Shown: positions 43,605-52,319, counted from the first letter of the stretch. The stretch is 64,000 nt of DNA from an uncultured Clostridia bacterium (GCA_947627235.1 CANQVG010000005.1:1-64000); one strand, 5' to 3'. Translations and numbers: made by a program. The notes: a model not told the origin generated them from the sequence alone.

Positions 43605-44465
43605 TCAAAGCTGACGGTACTGCGTGTAGCTGCGCTGCTCAACGAGCATCGGCAGGCACTTTTCGAGCATTACACCCTCGCGGACGGGCGCACCGTAGCC
43701 GAATGTTGTTTTTATCGCGTACTCGCAGAAAGCGGTCGCACGGCACATAGCTATCGGCAGACTGTCGCCCAAAAGAAGCCCGCCCGTCAGGATACTCGCG
43801 AAAAGATCGCCGGTGCCGGGATAACTCTTCGGAATCATCTCATAGGGTACTCGCCAGAAAGCGCTGTGTTCGCCGTCGTAGCCGACGTTGCAGGTCTCGC
43901 CGTCGGCGGTCATAACGCTTGTGATGACTACCGTCTTCGGTCCCTTTGCCGCGAGCTTCACGAGCATCTGTTTCAGCTCGCTCACGGTAAGAGGAGCGTT
44001 GGGGTAAGGAATGCCGAGAAGTATCGCCGCCTCGGTGAGGTTAGGCGTAATGATGTCCGCAGCCGCGACAAGCTCGCCCATACGCCCGCAAAGGGCGTCA
44101 TCATAGGTGCGGTAGCGCCTGCCGCCGTCTCCCATAACAGGGTCGACCACGCGCAGCGCCGACTTATAGCTGTCCATAAACTCAAGACAGTGGCTGACCT
44201 GCGCCCGGGAAGCGAGAAAGCCGCAATATATGCAGTCGAAGTCTATTCCTGCGGAGACGTAGTGACTAAGCGCCTCGGGGATATATTCGGTCATATCCTT
44301 GAGAACTACCTCGCCGAAGCCGTTGGTATGGGTAGATAAAAGCGCCGTGGGGACTGCACAGACCTGTATCCCCATAACCGACATCGAGGGAAGAATCACC
44401 GAAAGCGAACAGCGTCCGACTCCCGAAATATCATGAATCGCGGCAACCCTCTTAAGTTCCGCCAT
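43605..44465 (-). CDS. pdxY: Pyridoxamine/pyridoxal kinase
   Basis: 286 residues of the ribokinase-like vitamin B6 kinase family (PdxK/PdxY) in the salvage of pyridoxal phosphate. IHDISGVGRCSLSVILP is the N-terminal substrate segment, DPVMGDGGRRY binds phosphate, and the catalytic GTGDLFASILTGGL motif with its Asp is intact. The ATG at 44465 has GAAGGTGA upstream. First gene of pdxY-trmL-kinase. PdxK and PdxY cannot be separated with certainty here. Confidence 0.88.
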   Translation of the reverse strand: MAELKRVAAIHDISGVGRCSLSVILPSMSVMGIQVCAVPTALLSTHTNGFGEVVLKDMTEYIPEALSHYVSAGIDFDCIYCGFLASRAQVSHCLEFMDSYKSALRVVDPVMGDGGRRYRTYDDALCGRMGELVAAADIITPNLTEAAILLGIPYPNAPLTVSELKQMLVKLAAKGPKTVVITSVMTADGETCNVGYDGEHSAFWRVPYEMIPKSYPGTGDLFASILTGGLLLGDSLPIAMCRATAFCEYAIKTTFGYGAPVREGVMLEKCLPMLVEQRSYTQYRQL

Positions 44466-44621
44466 AATATCACCTTCTGTGGAAAATTTAGGAAGTATTC
44501 CTGCCTTTGCTTTCATATTATTCTACCATTTCTTGACGTCAAAAACAATCGTTTTTTAATGTTTATTTTTGAAAATTCTGCAAAGAATATTTTCACATTA
44601 ATTTGAAAGGCAGGATTTGCT

Positions 44622-44798
44622 ATGGTAAACATATCTTCAATCTGCAAGGGAATGGCTGTCGGAATGGCTGCGGGAGTGGTGACCTATGCGCTGACCAACG
44701 CCACTAAAAACGAAAAGCGCCGATTCAAGTCCAACACAATGAAAGCGATGCACTCGGTCGGCAATATGATGGACATTCTCGGAGCAATGTTCATGTGA
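44622..44798 (+). CDS. 58-residue small protein
   Basis: MVNISSICKGMAVGMAAGVV opens a weakly hydrophobic Gly/Ala stretch (about 9-25), followed by a basic middle (NEKRRFKSN) and a Met-rich end (GNMMDILGAMFM). AGGA lies 8 bases before the ATG. It stands alone, divergent from pdxY, with a perfect 16-bp terminator after it. No known family; the clean signals support a real gene. Confidence 0.62.
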   Translation: MVNISSICKGMAVGMAAGVVTYALTNATKNEKRRFKSNTMKAMHSVGNMMDILGAMFM

Positions 44799-44847
44799 GC
44801 TTTCGGCTCTTACGGAAAACCCCGGCGGATTCTACGCTTATAAGCGA

Positions 44848-44885
44848 GCAAAAAACACGTCTGCGCGAACAGACGTGTTTTTTGC
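44848..44885. terminator. Perfect 16-bp bidirectional terminator
   Basis: GCAAAAAACACGTCTG (44848-44863) pairs base for base with 44870-44885 around a six-base loop. It ends both the 58-residue gene and the convergent DUF624 gene, whose stop codon overlaps its edge. Confidence 0.85.
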
Positions 44886-45772
44886 TATCTTATCCTTTTG
44901 TTTTTCTTCTTTTTCGGAGGCTCCTGAGGTATCTCGGTCTCGGGAGTGTCGACAAACACAGCCTCGCCCTCGGCGGGCTGAGTATAGCTCAGCTCGGGCA
45001 TTTGTTCACCGCGTTCCTCGTAATAGGGCTGAATGACGTGCTTGCGAATCGCGGGGAAACAGTTGAAAGCATAGAGAAGTCCCAGAAACGACGGCAGTAT
45101 GACTATTGCAAAAGACGACCACGGGAACAGAACTATAACCGCAAGTATCACTATCACCGTAGTTATAAGGTTCACTATGCTCGACTTTATCTCGATAGCC
45201 GTGAGATAAAGTGAGTTTTTAAGTATCTGCCAGAGATTCAGCGTAGTAGAAACTATGAGCAGATATATATAAAAATGCATCATAAGGAACAGAAACGACG
45301 TTACGAGGCAGATTATAAACGGAATGTTGAAAGCCGTATTCCGCTGAGCAAGGTTGAAATACATCGGAAAGGCAAACGACATCGCCACTATAAAGAGCAT
45401 ATCTATCACACCGATAACGGCACCCTGTCTGAAATTGCTCCCGAAGGCGCGCCAGAAATCTGACCATATAAATACGGGACGGCGGCAGGAAATATTTCTG
45501 AGGACTTTCATAAACCCGCATACGGACGGTCCCACAAATATCCCGCAGACCACAAATGCGATATAAAACCATACATTTCCGAGTCCGAGATATCCTATCA
45601 GCATAAGCCCCGCAAAAGGAAGCAGGGCTGTAACGATAAAAATGAAATTCAGAATTATAAGCTTTGAAAAATGAGAGGTATAAATGTCGATAAACCTGAA
45701 AAGAGGAATCTTCTTGTCAGGGTCCTTGGAAACACCTTTTCCGACTCTTTCGTAATTTGAAAACAGTCCCAT
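44885..45772 (-). CDS. DUF624 (YesL-like) membrane protein
   Basis: 295 residues, five to six membrane helices and a charged, Pro/Glu-rich C-terminal tail ending in KKKKNKRIR. The DUF624/YesL family often lies beside sugar-uptake genes and is uncharacterised. The ATG at 45772 has AAAGGATG upstream. It follows the SpoIIM-like gene by 26 bases, forming a two-gene membrane unit. Confidence 0.8.
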   Translation of the reverse strand: MGLFSNYERVGKGVSKDPDKKIPLFRFIDIYTSHFSKLIILNFIFIVTALLPFAGLMLIGYLGLGNVWFYIAFVVCGIFVGPSVCGFMKVLRNISCRRPVFIWSDFWRAFGSNFRQGAVIGVIDMLFIVAMSFAFPMYFNLAQRNTAFNIPFIICLVTSFLFLMMHFYIYLLIVSTTLNLWQILKNSLYLTAIEIKSSIVNLITTVIVILAVIVLFPWSSFAIVILPSFLGLLYAFNCFPAIRKHVIQPYYEERGEQMPELSYTQPAEGEAVFVDTPETEIPQEPPKKKKNKRIR

Positions 45773-45798
45773 ATTAGACATCCTTTCATATTTTATGC

Positions 45799-46383
45799 TC
45801 ACGTTCCCACGATAAGACCGGCAAGAAAAGCGTCGCCCATAGCAAGCACTGCAAGCAAAACCGCGAGAATAAGAAATTTCACGGAGTACTCTATTATTTC
45901 GTTTTTTATGCCGAGTCGGTTTTCACTGGTAACAGACAGCGAAAGATACCGCATCGAAAGCCTGAACGCCTCTCTGATTCCGATAATCAGAACCCATGTA
46001 GACAAAACGGCATACGGCAGAAAAGCAGCCATAGACTTAAGAACATCGCTGCCGAGATATACTCCGCGTACACAAACTCCGAGTCCCAAACCGCGAAACG
46101 CCGTCAAAAGGAGTTCCGCAGGCTGCGAAACCGCACTGAAGCCGCACAGAAACGCCGCAATAAGAAGCATCGCGACTCCGGAAAACGAGCTTAAAAATAT
46201 CCTCAGCCACTTTCCGTCTGAAGCAAGCGCGAGCTTTTCCGCTGCGCCGCTTAGAGATATAAGCGCAGCTTCGTCCATATTTATGCTGAGTATGACGCCC
46301 GCGGTCACTCCGACTGCCGCCGAAACCGCCAGCGCTATATCAAGATTTACCGCCCTTGGGCGCAAAGTTTCTTCATTCATCAT
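45799..46383 (-). CDS. SpoIIM-like (DUF95) membrane protein
   Basis: About 194 residues with five hydrophobic helices. The segment FRGLGLGVCVRGVYLGSDV resembles the central motif of stage II sporulation protein M, which recruits peptidoglycan hydrolases during engulfment, but the match is limited. Start at 46383 or the adjacent ATG at 46380; GGAGG fits both. Upstream of the DUF624 gene in the same unit. No other sporulation gene lies in the window. Confidence 0.55.
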   Translation of the reverse strand: MMNEETLRPRAVNLDIALAVSAAVGVTAGVILSINMDEAALISLSGAAEKLALASDGKWLRIFLSSFSGVAMLLIAAFLCGFSAVSQPAELLLTAFRGLGLGVCVRGVYLGSDVLKSMAAFLPYAVLSTWVLIIGIREAFRLSMRYLSLSVTSENRLGIKNEIIEYSVKFLILAVLLAVLAMGDAFLAGLIVGT

Positions 46384-46457
46384 ATCATCCTCCGATAAAA
46401 TATATTCTCCCCGGACAGGCGATATGACGGACAAAGGTCAGATTTCAACAAACGCGC

Positions 46458-46485
46458 AAAAGACGGAGAAATCTCTCCGTCTTTT
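46458..46485 (-). terminator. Terminator of folT
   Basis: AAGACGGAGA pairs with TCTCCGTCTT around AATC; it lies between the folT stop and the next minus-strand gene, with a T-rich tail. Confidence 0.7.
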
Positions 46486-46577
46486 ATTATACTACTGTTT
46501 TTAAAATGTTGCAAGTCCCTGACGAAATTTAATGTGACCGTCTCACTGTGAACACAAAACACGATTCCCGCGCAGAA

Positions 46578-47393
46578 TTATTCCTCCGGCTCATCCGCCT
46601 GAACGGGACGCTCTATCCCGAGTCTTGCATAAAGCTCTGAAATTTCGCCGTCGAGCCGCTCAATCTCCTCGCCCTGCTGCTGAACGGTCTTTTTCAGCTC
46701 TTTTTGCTGGTCGCTGAGATTCTGCGCGCCGTAGCCGAGACTGAATACGACTATCATTATCAGCACGGTAAGAGCTATCATCGCCTTGCCGACGCTCTGG
46801 TCGCAGAACAGAAGTTTTTCGTCTATAACCCGCTTATTTCCCGGTATTATTTGCCATATCTTTAAAACTATCGGCAAAATCAGCGCGAGAAGTATAATGT
46901 CAATGGGAAGCTGAACGATGTTCTTTATTGCCCTTGCGGGAAACATCGCCAGAAAACCCTTGCCCGCAAGCGAGGCAACCGCCCATGTGGTCAGCCATAG
47001 GTTGCAGACTATCACGACGGTGGTCTTGGCGGCAATTATCCTCGGCACCATCCAGCGGTCGTTCTGGGCGTTATACAGGAAAATTCCGTAGATGAGAGCG
47101 CCGAGACCCTCAATCAGAGTGAAGCGTATATCAAAGGCTCCCGACGGCTTGATAAGAAAGCCGAGGAGGTCGGTTATGATACCGGCAGCAAACCCGACGG
47201 TCGGTCCGTAAAGCATCGAAACCGACGCGAGCGCTACAAAAGCGAATGAAATGTGAAGCGTGTCGCTTGTGCTGACCGTTGTGGTGAGCTTGATTGCGAG
47301 ATCAAGCGCTATTAACATAGCGGTAAAGGTCAGACAGCGAATGTTTTTAAGCTCAAGCGCCGAGCGCTTGAAGAGATTGAAAAAGCCTTTCAT
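46578..47393 (-). CDS. folT: ECF transporter S component, probably folate-specific (FolT)
   Basis: 271 residues. Six helices (about 15-220) typical of ECF substrate-binding components, opening with the NIRCLTFTAMLIALDLAIKL block and VGFAAGIITDLLGFLIKPSGAFDIRFTLIEG, as in folate-type S subunits. An additional C-terminal coiled coil (about 230-265, QQKELKKTVQQQGEEIERLD) is unusual. The ATG at 47393 has AGGGGG 9 bases upstream; the frame to 47555 would run into the riboswitch. The candidate THF riboswitch upstream strongly supports folate as substrate. Confidence 0.82.
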   Translation of the reverse strand: MKGFFNLFKRSALELKNIRCLTFTAMLIALDLAIKLTTTVSTSDTLHISFAFVALASVSMLYGPTVGFAAGIITDLLGFLIKPSGAFDIRFTLIEGLGALIYGIFLYNAQNDRWMVPRIIAAKTTVVIVCNLWLTTWAVASLAGKGFLAMFPARAIKNIVQLPIDIILLALILPIVLKIWQIIPGNKRVIDEKLLFCDQSVGKAMIALTVLIMIVVFSLGYGAQNLSDQQKELKKTVQQQGEEIERLDGEISELYARLGIERPVQADEPEE

Positions 47394-47478
47394 CGGCAAT
47401 TCCCCCTTTTGAATTAAACATGGCTGTACCTGCTTAATATGCGCGGAAATGGCCGAAAAAGGCTTATTTATGCACGTT

Positions 47479-47582
47479 AAGCGGGATGCGGGATACGAAC
47501 CGCAGCCGCTTTGACGGCATTTTGTTCGGGCAGCAACTCCCCGTCTGCCCGACACTATTTCACGCTCGTATCTCTACTCTTA
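47479..47582 (-). ncRNA. Tetrahydrofolate (THF) riboswitch candidate upstream of folT
   Basis: On the minus strand the leader opens AAGAGTAG, then a helix strand GATACGA (47566-47572 on the plus strand) that pairs with TCGTATC (47492-47498). The closing strand is GCATCCCGCTT, like the GCATCCGCTC end of THF-I riboswitches. Between them are GCGTGAAATAGTG, the hairpin CGGGCAG/CTGCCCG with GGGAGTTG in its loop, and a downstream CCGTC able to pair with GACGG, matching the pseudoknotted layout. A TATATT -10 box at 47593-47598 would start transcription at about its 5' end. It probably represses folT when folate is plentiful. Confidence 0.7.
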
Positions 47583-47609
47583 AATGTTTGTGAATATATT
47601 CAGGCGGCT

Positions 47610-48584
47610 TTAAATCGAAAGCACACGCAGAACCGAATGAAGCTTTTCGTCGTAGCCCTTCTGCATATTGAGGGCATCCTCAATATTGTAGTCTACGATT
47701 TTGTTGTTCTTGACGGCGACGATGCGGTTTATCTGACCGTTTGCCAGAAGCTCGACGGCATAGTAACCCATCTTGAGCGCCATTACGCGGTCAAAGCACG
47801 TAGGAGCGCCGCCGCGCTGAACGTGACCGAGCACTGTGGCGCGGGATGTAACCCCGGTTTTCTGCTCTATATACTTCGCGATATGGTCTGAGGTAAAGTC
47901 GTCGTGGACAACGCCCTCGCAGACTATAAGCTCAAAGTGGGTCTTTCCGGCGTTCTTCTGCTCGATTATCTTGCGGCATATATCGTCGAGGTCAAACGGC
48001 ACCTCAACGGTCAGACAGTCTATAGCGCCGGTTGCCGCCGCTACATTTACGCCGATGTGACCGGCGTTACGACCCATTACCTCAACTACCGAGCAGCGGT
48101 TATGAGACATTTCTGTATCCTTGAGTTTATCAAGCATCTCAAGGGCGGTGTTCTGAGCGGTGTCAAAACCTATGGTATATTCGGTGCAGACTATGTCGTT
48201 GTCAATGGTTCCGGGGATTCCTACACAAGGCATTCCGATTCGGGAAAAGTCGAGAGCGCCGCGGTAGGTTCCGTCGCCGCCGATGACTATAAGGGCGTCG
48301 ATGCCTGCATTTTTGCAATTCTGCATCGCCTTTTCAAGCCCTGCCTGTGTGGTGAAATCTTTGCTGCGCGCGGTGCAGAGTATAGTTCCTCCGCGGTGCA
48401 GAATATCCGAAACGTCGCGGGCGCTGAGCTCATACATATCGCCCTCGATAAGGCCCTGATATCCTCTGCGGATACCTATCACTTTATGACCTTTGGCTAT
48501 TGCAGCTCTGGTTGCAGCGCGTATTGCCGCGTTCATACCCGGAGCGTCGCCGCCGCTGGTAAGAATACCTATTGTCATTGCCAT
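47610..48584 (-). CDS. pfkA: ATP-dependent 6-phosphofructokinase
   Basis: 324 residues. ATP site ILTSGGDAPGMNAAIR and GGDGTYRGAL, catalytic loop GTIDNDIVCTEYTIGFDTA and substrate MGRNAGHIG all match bacterial PfkA; the Gly after GGD supports ATP rather than pyrophosphate. GGAGG lies 10 bases before the ATG. A single gene; the following folT promoter overlaps its 3' end. Confidence 0.96.
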   Translation of the reverse strand: MAMTIGILTSGGDAPGMNAAIRAATRAAIAKGHKVIGIRRGYQGLIEGDMYELSARDVSDILHRGGTILCTARSKDFTTQAGLEKAMQNCKNAGIDALIVIGGDGTYRGALDFSRIGMPCVGIPGTIDNDIVCTEYTIGFDTAQNTALEMLDKLKDTEMSHNRCSVVEVMGRNAGHIGVNVAAATGAIDCLTVEVPFDLDDICRKIIEQKNAGKTHFELIVCEGVVHDDFTSDHIAKYIEQKTGVTSRATVLGHVQRGGAPTCFDRVMALKMGYYAVELLANGQINRIVAVKNNKIVDYNIEDALNMQKGYDEKLHSVLRVLSI

Positions 48585-48662
48585 AAAAGTAGTGCCTCCA
48601 AAACAAAATTATTGCAGACAGGATTACCGTATTGCGCAGGATAACCCCTCGCGGATACAATT

Positions 48663-48691
48663 AGGATATCACAGTAAATTTACAAAGTCAA
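48663..48691 (-). promoter_or_regulatory. Promoter of pfkA
   Basis: On the minus strand TTGACT (48686-48691), 17-base spacer, TATCCT (48663-48668). Confidence 0.45.
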
Positions 48692-48707
48692 GAATAAACT
48701 GCAATAA

Positions 48708-48737
48708 AGACGTGCCGAAAATCGACACGTCTTTTTT
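48708..48737. terminator. Terminator of the PASTA pseudokinase gene
   Basis: AGACGTG (48708-48714) pairs with CACGTCT (48726-48732). The plus-strand side has T6; the minus-strand side, where the gene ends, has TTTATT. Confidence 0.65.
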
Positions 48738-48780
48738 GAAATATCTGTGTATAATTACGTATTTCGCCGAATATCTGGGA

Positions 48781-50553
48781 TTAGCCAACCGGTCCTATGC
48801 TTGCCATAAATTCGGAAACGTCAACATAAAGGGTGTTTCCCTCAGAAACGTTTATTCTTCCGCCGACCTCTCCGCCGGTTTCGGGACAGAATACTCCCAT
48901 CACATATCCCGACGCCTCATACGGAGTCTCAACCTTGCGGTACTCATATTTTATATTCAGACTGTCGAGTATGGCTGCATACTGCTCTGCCGTCATTCTC
49001 TGACCGTATTCATCAAAGAAATCGGGTATCTCAACCGTTGTAAGGCCCTTGCTGACGCTTATTCTGACGTTCTGCACTGGATAAAGCGTAGTTCCTTCCT
49101 CTATGTCCTGCTCAAATATGATTCCGGCATCGTACTCATCAGAATAATCGTATGTCACTTCAAAAGTCAGACGCTCTTTCCAGGTATCGCTGGAACTGAC
49201 CGAGTCATATCTCTGACCTACAAAGTTAGGCATAACAAACATATTTCCCTGCTGAACCGTAGTTGTCTGGGAGACCGAAACCGATGCATCTGTTATAGGA
49301 GGCTCGGTAACGGTATCAGTCACGGTCGTCTGAGCGGGCTGGACGAAGTTATTTGTCTGCTGCGTGGTACCCGTGGTGTAGGGCAAAGAACTGTCGGGCA
49401 GAAGCATCCTCGCAAGCATAGCGAATCCTGCAACAACAGCCGCCACAAGAGCGATTCCGAGAATAACCATAAAAACGTTAGCTATTATTGCGGTACGCTT
49501 CTTTCTCTTTCGACGGACAGCCCTGTCCTGATGCTTCGGAACCTGAATCGGTATCGTCTGGGTGGCGCCGTTAGGCAGCTTCTGCATATAGCTCGGCTGC
49601 TCGAAGAGCTTCGTTACAAACTCGGTGACGGTCTGGATTCTAAGGTCGCATTTGAGACGCATAGCCTGCATAATGACATTTGAAACATTGGCGGGAACAT
49701 TCGGGTTAATCTTAGCGGGTTCCAAAAGGTCGTCGCTTCCGACGCGAGCCATAGGCTCTGTAGGCATACAGCCGGTAAGAAGGCGGTACATAACAGCAGC
49801 GACAGCATATACGTCGGTCCATGTGCCTATCCATTCGCTTGAAGCATACTGCTCGGGTGCGGAATATCCGGTATAAAGCTCCGGCGCGAGATCGGTATTG
49901 ACCGTCCTTATCTCGGGTATCGAGAAGCCGGTCAGCAAAAGCTCTCCCCGCTCGGTGACGAGGATATTGTCGAGACTGATTCCCCTGTGAAGAATACCTG
50001 CATTATGTATGCAGCTAAGAGTGGTGAGAAGCGGGGGAAACAGCTTTCTTACCTGATCCCAGGTAAGCTCGCCGGCGTTGTCGGCAAGGTACTGCCTAAG
50101 GGTTATGGCGTCGGCATACTGCATTATTACATAAGCTGTGTTATTCTGAGAAAACATATCAAGCGGGGCGACAATATGAGAAGTCGCGCTGCGGAGTCTC
50201 ATCAGATTCCTGTTAAGCTCGACAAATTCAGACATATAATTCTTATACTGCACCACGGCGCCCTGATTCACTTTTATGTCCGGAGCTTCGCGGGTGCGCG
50301 AGCAGAGCGCGTCGGGCATATATTCCCTGACCGTTACCTTCTGGTCGGTCGTTTTGTCGTATCCTATATACAGCGCCGATTCTCCGTTGGCAGATAAAAG
50401 CCTGCCGACGATATACCTGCCGTCGAGCACAGTCTTGGGCATAAGGTAGCTCGGCTGGGAGGGAGAATTGTCGTCATATCCGCAGTACGGGCATACTCCC
50501 GCTTCCTCAAGCGGCTCCATACATCCCATACAAAGCGTGTTGTGTTCGCTCAT
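48781..50553 (-). CDS. PASTA-domain membrane pseudokinase with N-terminal zinc ribbon
   Basis: 590 residues: a zinc ribbon (C8-C11...C21-C24, CMGC/CPYCG), a kinase-like domain (about 46-310), a basic linker, a membrane helix (about 365-395), a Thr/Pro linker and two extracellular PASTA-like domains (about 445-590), which bind muropeptides in PknB relatives. The fold is recognisable (GYSAPEQY), but the beta-3 lysine is arginine (VTVREYMP, R76), HRD is HRG (G191) and DFG is GFS (209-211), so catalysis is not expected. Likely a cell-wall sensor or scaffold. The ATG at 50553 has GGAAG upstream; its promoter lies next to a triple direct repeat. A residual activity by unusual chemistry cannot be excluded. 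Confidence 0.85.
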   Translation of the reverse strand: MSEHNTLCMGCMEPLEEAGVCPYCGYDDNSPSQPSYLMPKTVLDGRYIVGRLLSANGESALYIGYDKTTDQKVTVREYMPDALCSRTREAPDIKVNQGAVVQYKNYMSEFVELNRNLMRLRSATSHIVAPLDMFSQNNTAYVIMQYADAITLRQYLADNAGELTWDQVRKLFPPLLTTLSCIHNAGILHRGISLDNILVTERGELLLTGFSIPEIRTVNTDLAPELYTGYSAPEQYASSEWIGTWTDVYAVAAVMYRLLTGCMPTEPMARVGSDDLLEPAKINPNVPANVSNVIMQAMRLKCDLRIQTVTEFVTKLFEQPSYMQKLPNGATQTIPIQVPKHQDRAVRRKRKKRTAIIANVFMVILGIALVAAVVAGFAMLARMLLPDSSLPYTTGTTQQTNNFVQPAQTTVTDTVTEPPITDASVSVSQTTTVQQGNMFVMPNFVGQRYDSVSSSDTWKERLTFEVTYDYSDEYDAGIIFEQDIEEGTTLYPVQNVRISVSKGLTTVEIPDFFDEYGQRMTAEQYAAILDSLNIKYEYRKVETPYEASGYVMGVFCPETGGEVGGRINVSEGNTLYVDVSEFMASIGPVG

Positions 50554-50613
50554 TAAAACAGTCTTCCTTTCAAATAAATGCGCAAGCACTTCGTTTCAAA
50601 AGATTCTCAATAT

Positions 50614-50642
50614 ATTTTATCCCCGAAACCGCGGATTGTCAA
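50614..50642 (-). promoter_or_regulatory. Promoter of the pseudokinase gene
   Basis: On the minus strand TTGACA (50637-50642), 17-base spacer, TAAAAT (50614-50619). Confidence 0.6.
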
Positions 50643-50658
50643 CATAAAAACCCAAATC

Positions 50659-50685
50659 GTAACTTAGTTGTAACCAACTTGTAAC
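50659..50685. promoter_or_regulatory. Triple 11-bp direct repeat (Pho-box-like) between the pseudokinase and cls
   Basis: GTAAC occurs at 50659, 50670 and 50681, exactly 11 bases apart. On the other strand this reads GTTACA-N5-GTTACA-N5-GTTACG, the spacing and sequence type of PhoP boxes (TTAACA-like hexamers every 11 bases). It ends 25 bases before a TATAAT at 50711-50716 that has no good -35 box, the usual position for an activator site on cls. Confidence 0.5.
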
Positions 50686-50752
50686 TTTTTCGCGGGCTTG
50701 ACAGGCGCGGTATAATATAATTGAGAGAGAAAATACGGAGGGAGTCGTAAAA

Positions 50753-52279
50753 ATGAAAAAACTGCTGAAAATCATACAGAGCAGAATGTTTATCACCGTT
50801 CTTCTGATGCTAATTCAGGTTATTATACTGTTTGTATCCATCGGAACGCTGGCGGTGAAGTTTTCCGTGTATTACTTCATAACCCTCGCCGTATCGGTCC
50901 TTATAGTTTTGGATATTTCAAATCAGAATATGAATCCGTCGTTTAAACTGCCTTGGGTCATACTTGTTATGGCGGTTCCGGTAATCGGAGCGCCGCTTTA
51001 CATCTTATTTGCGAAGTCTAAGCAGAGCAGACGAATCTCGAAGCGCTTCAAGAATTACCGTACTCTTATGCGCAATACCCTTCCGAATCCCGAAGACCCG
51101 CTTTCCGAGATAGAAGACGAGGCTCCGGAGGTAGCAAAACAGCTGAGATACGTCGAAAAGACCGCATATGCACCCGTCTACCGCAACACCGAGGCGGTAT
51201 ATTTCTCCTCTGGCGAAGAGTATTTCGAGGCTGTCAAAAAAGAAATTTCTGCTGCAAAAAAATATATCTTCATCGAATACTTCATCCTCGAAGAAGGAAA
51301 AATGCTCGGCGAAATCCTCGCGCTTTTAAGGCAGAAAGTAGCCGAAGGCGTCGAGGTAAGAATCATGTATGACGACATCGGCACAATAAACAAGCTCCCG
51401 CGCAAATTCAGCCGAACACTCGAAGACTTAGGCTTCAGAGTCTCGGTGTTCAACCGAATGAAGCCCTCGCTCGACGCTTTTCTCAATTACCGAGACCACC
51501 GCAAAATTCTCGTGGTCGACGGAAACGTCGGCTTCACAGGAGGCATAAACCTCGCCGACGAATATATAAACGAGGTGGAACGCTTCGGGCACTGGAAAGA
51601 TACCGGAATTATGCTTAGGGGACAGGCGGTCACAAAGCTGACGGAAATATTTCTTCAACTGTGGCACTTCTCCCGCGGCGAGACAAAAATAGACTACAAG
51701 GAGTATGCGAGTACGCTTTCCTGCGAAAGCGACGGCTATATACAGCCGTTTGCCGACGGTCCCTCCACCGACGACCAGACCTGCGAGCTATGCTATATGG
51801 GTCTTATAAACACAGCTACCGACCATTTTTATGTGACTACTCCATATCTTATTCTCGACCACGAGCTGACAACCTCTCTCTGCCATGCAGCCCGCAGCGG
51901 AGTCGACGTGAGGATAATCACCCCTCACATTCCGGATAAAAAGACCGTTATGGCGGTCACCCGCTCCAACTACAGAACGCTTCTGATGAGCGGCGTTCGG
52001 ATATTCGAGTACACCCCCGGATTTATCCACGCAAAGAGCGTATGTATGGACGGAAAAGTTTGCATAGTCGGCACTGCAAACTTTGATTTCAGAAGCTTAT
52101 ATCTTCATTTTGAAAACTGCGTTCTATGCTATAAATCAAAGTGCGTCGCCGACGTAGAGCGCGACTTTCTGGAGACACAGGAAAAATCTCAGGAGATAAC
52201 GCTTCAGGAAATAAAGAAAAAAGGCGCGCTCTACGCGCTGCTTCAGGCGGTGCTGAAGCTGTTTTCACCGCTGATGTAA
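50753..52279 (+). CDS. cls: Cardiolipin synthase (phospholipase D family)
   Basis: 508 residues. Two N-terminal membrane helices (about 10-32, 38-56) and a third hydrophobic segment near 65-85 precede two HKD half-sites: HRKILVVDGNVGFTGG and HAKSVCMDGKVCIVGTANFD. It joins two phosphatidylglycerol molecules into cardiolipin. GGAGGG lies 11 bases before the ATG. A TATAAT at 50711-50716 without a matching -35, preceded by the triple repeat, suggests activator-dependent expression. Confidence 0.92.
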   Translation: MKKLLKIIQSRMFITVLLMLIQVIILFVSIGTLAVKFSVYYFITLAVSVLIVLDISNQNMNPSFKLPWVILVMAVPVIGAPLYILFAKSKQSRRISKRFKNYRTLMRNTLPNPEDPLSEIEDEAPEVAKQLRYVEKTAYAPVYRNTEAVYFSSGEEYFEAVKKEISAAKKYIFIEYFILEEGKMLGEILALLRQKVAEGVEVRIMYDDIGTINKLPRKFSRTLEDLGFRVSVFNRMKPSLDAFLNYRDHRKILVVDGNVGFTGGINLADEYINEVERFGHWKDTGIMLRGQAVTKLTEIFLQLWHFSRGETKIDYKEYASTLSCESDGYIQPFADGPSTDDQTCELCYMGLINTATDHFYVTTPYLILDHELTTSLCHAARSGVDVRIITPHIPDKKTVMAVTRSNYRTLLMSGVRIFEYTPGFIHAKSVCMDGKVCIVGTANFDFRSLYLHFENCVLCYKSKCVADVERDFLETQEKSQEITLQEIKKKGALYALLQAVLKLFSPLM

Positions 52280-52286
52280 AATAAAC

Positions 52287-52316
52287 AACCGCCGGATTTA
52301 AATACGTCCGGCGGTT
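52287..52316. terminator. Bidirectional terminator between cls and prmA
   Basis: AACCGCCGGA (52287-52296) pairs with TCCGGCGGTT (52307-52316), then TTTTC on the plus strand. Confidence 0.75.
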
Positions 52317-52319
52317 TTC

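Noticed and set aside
47480-47520. tRNA-like T-arm (GGTTCGTATCC) upstream of folT
   Set aside because: The stem mismatches, position 58 is not A, and no other arms fold; the sequence is explained by the THF riboswitch.
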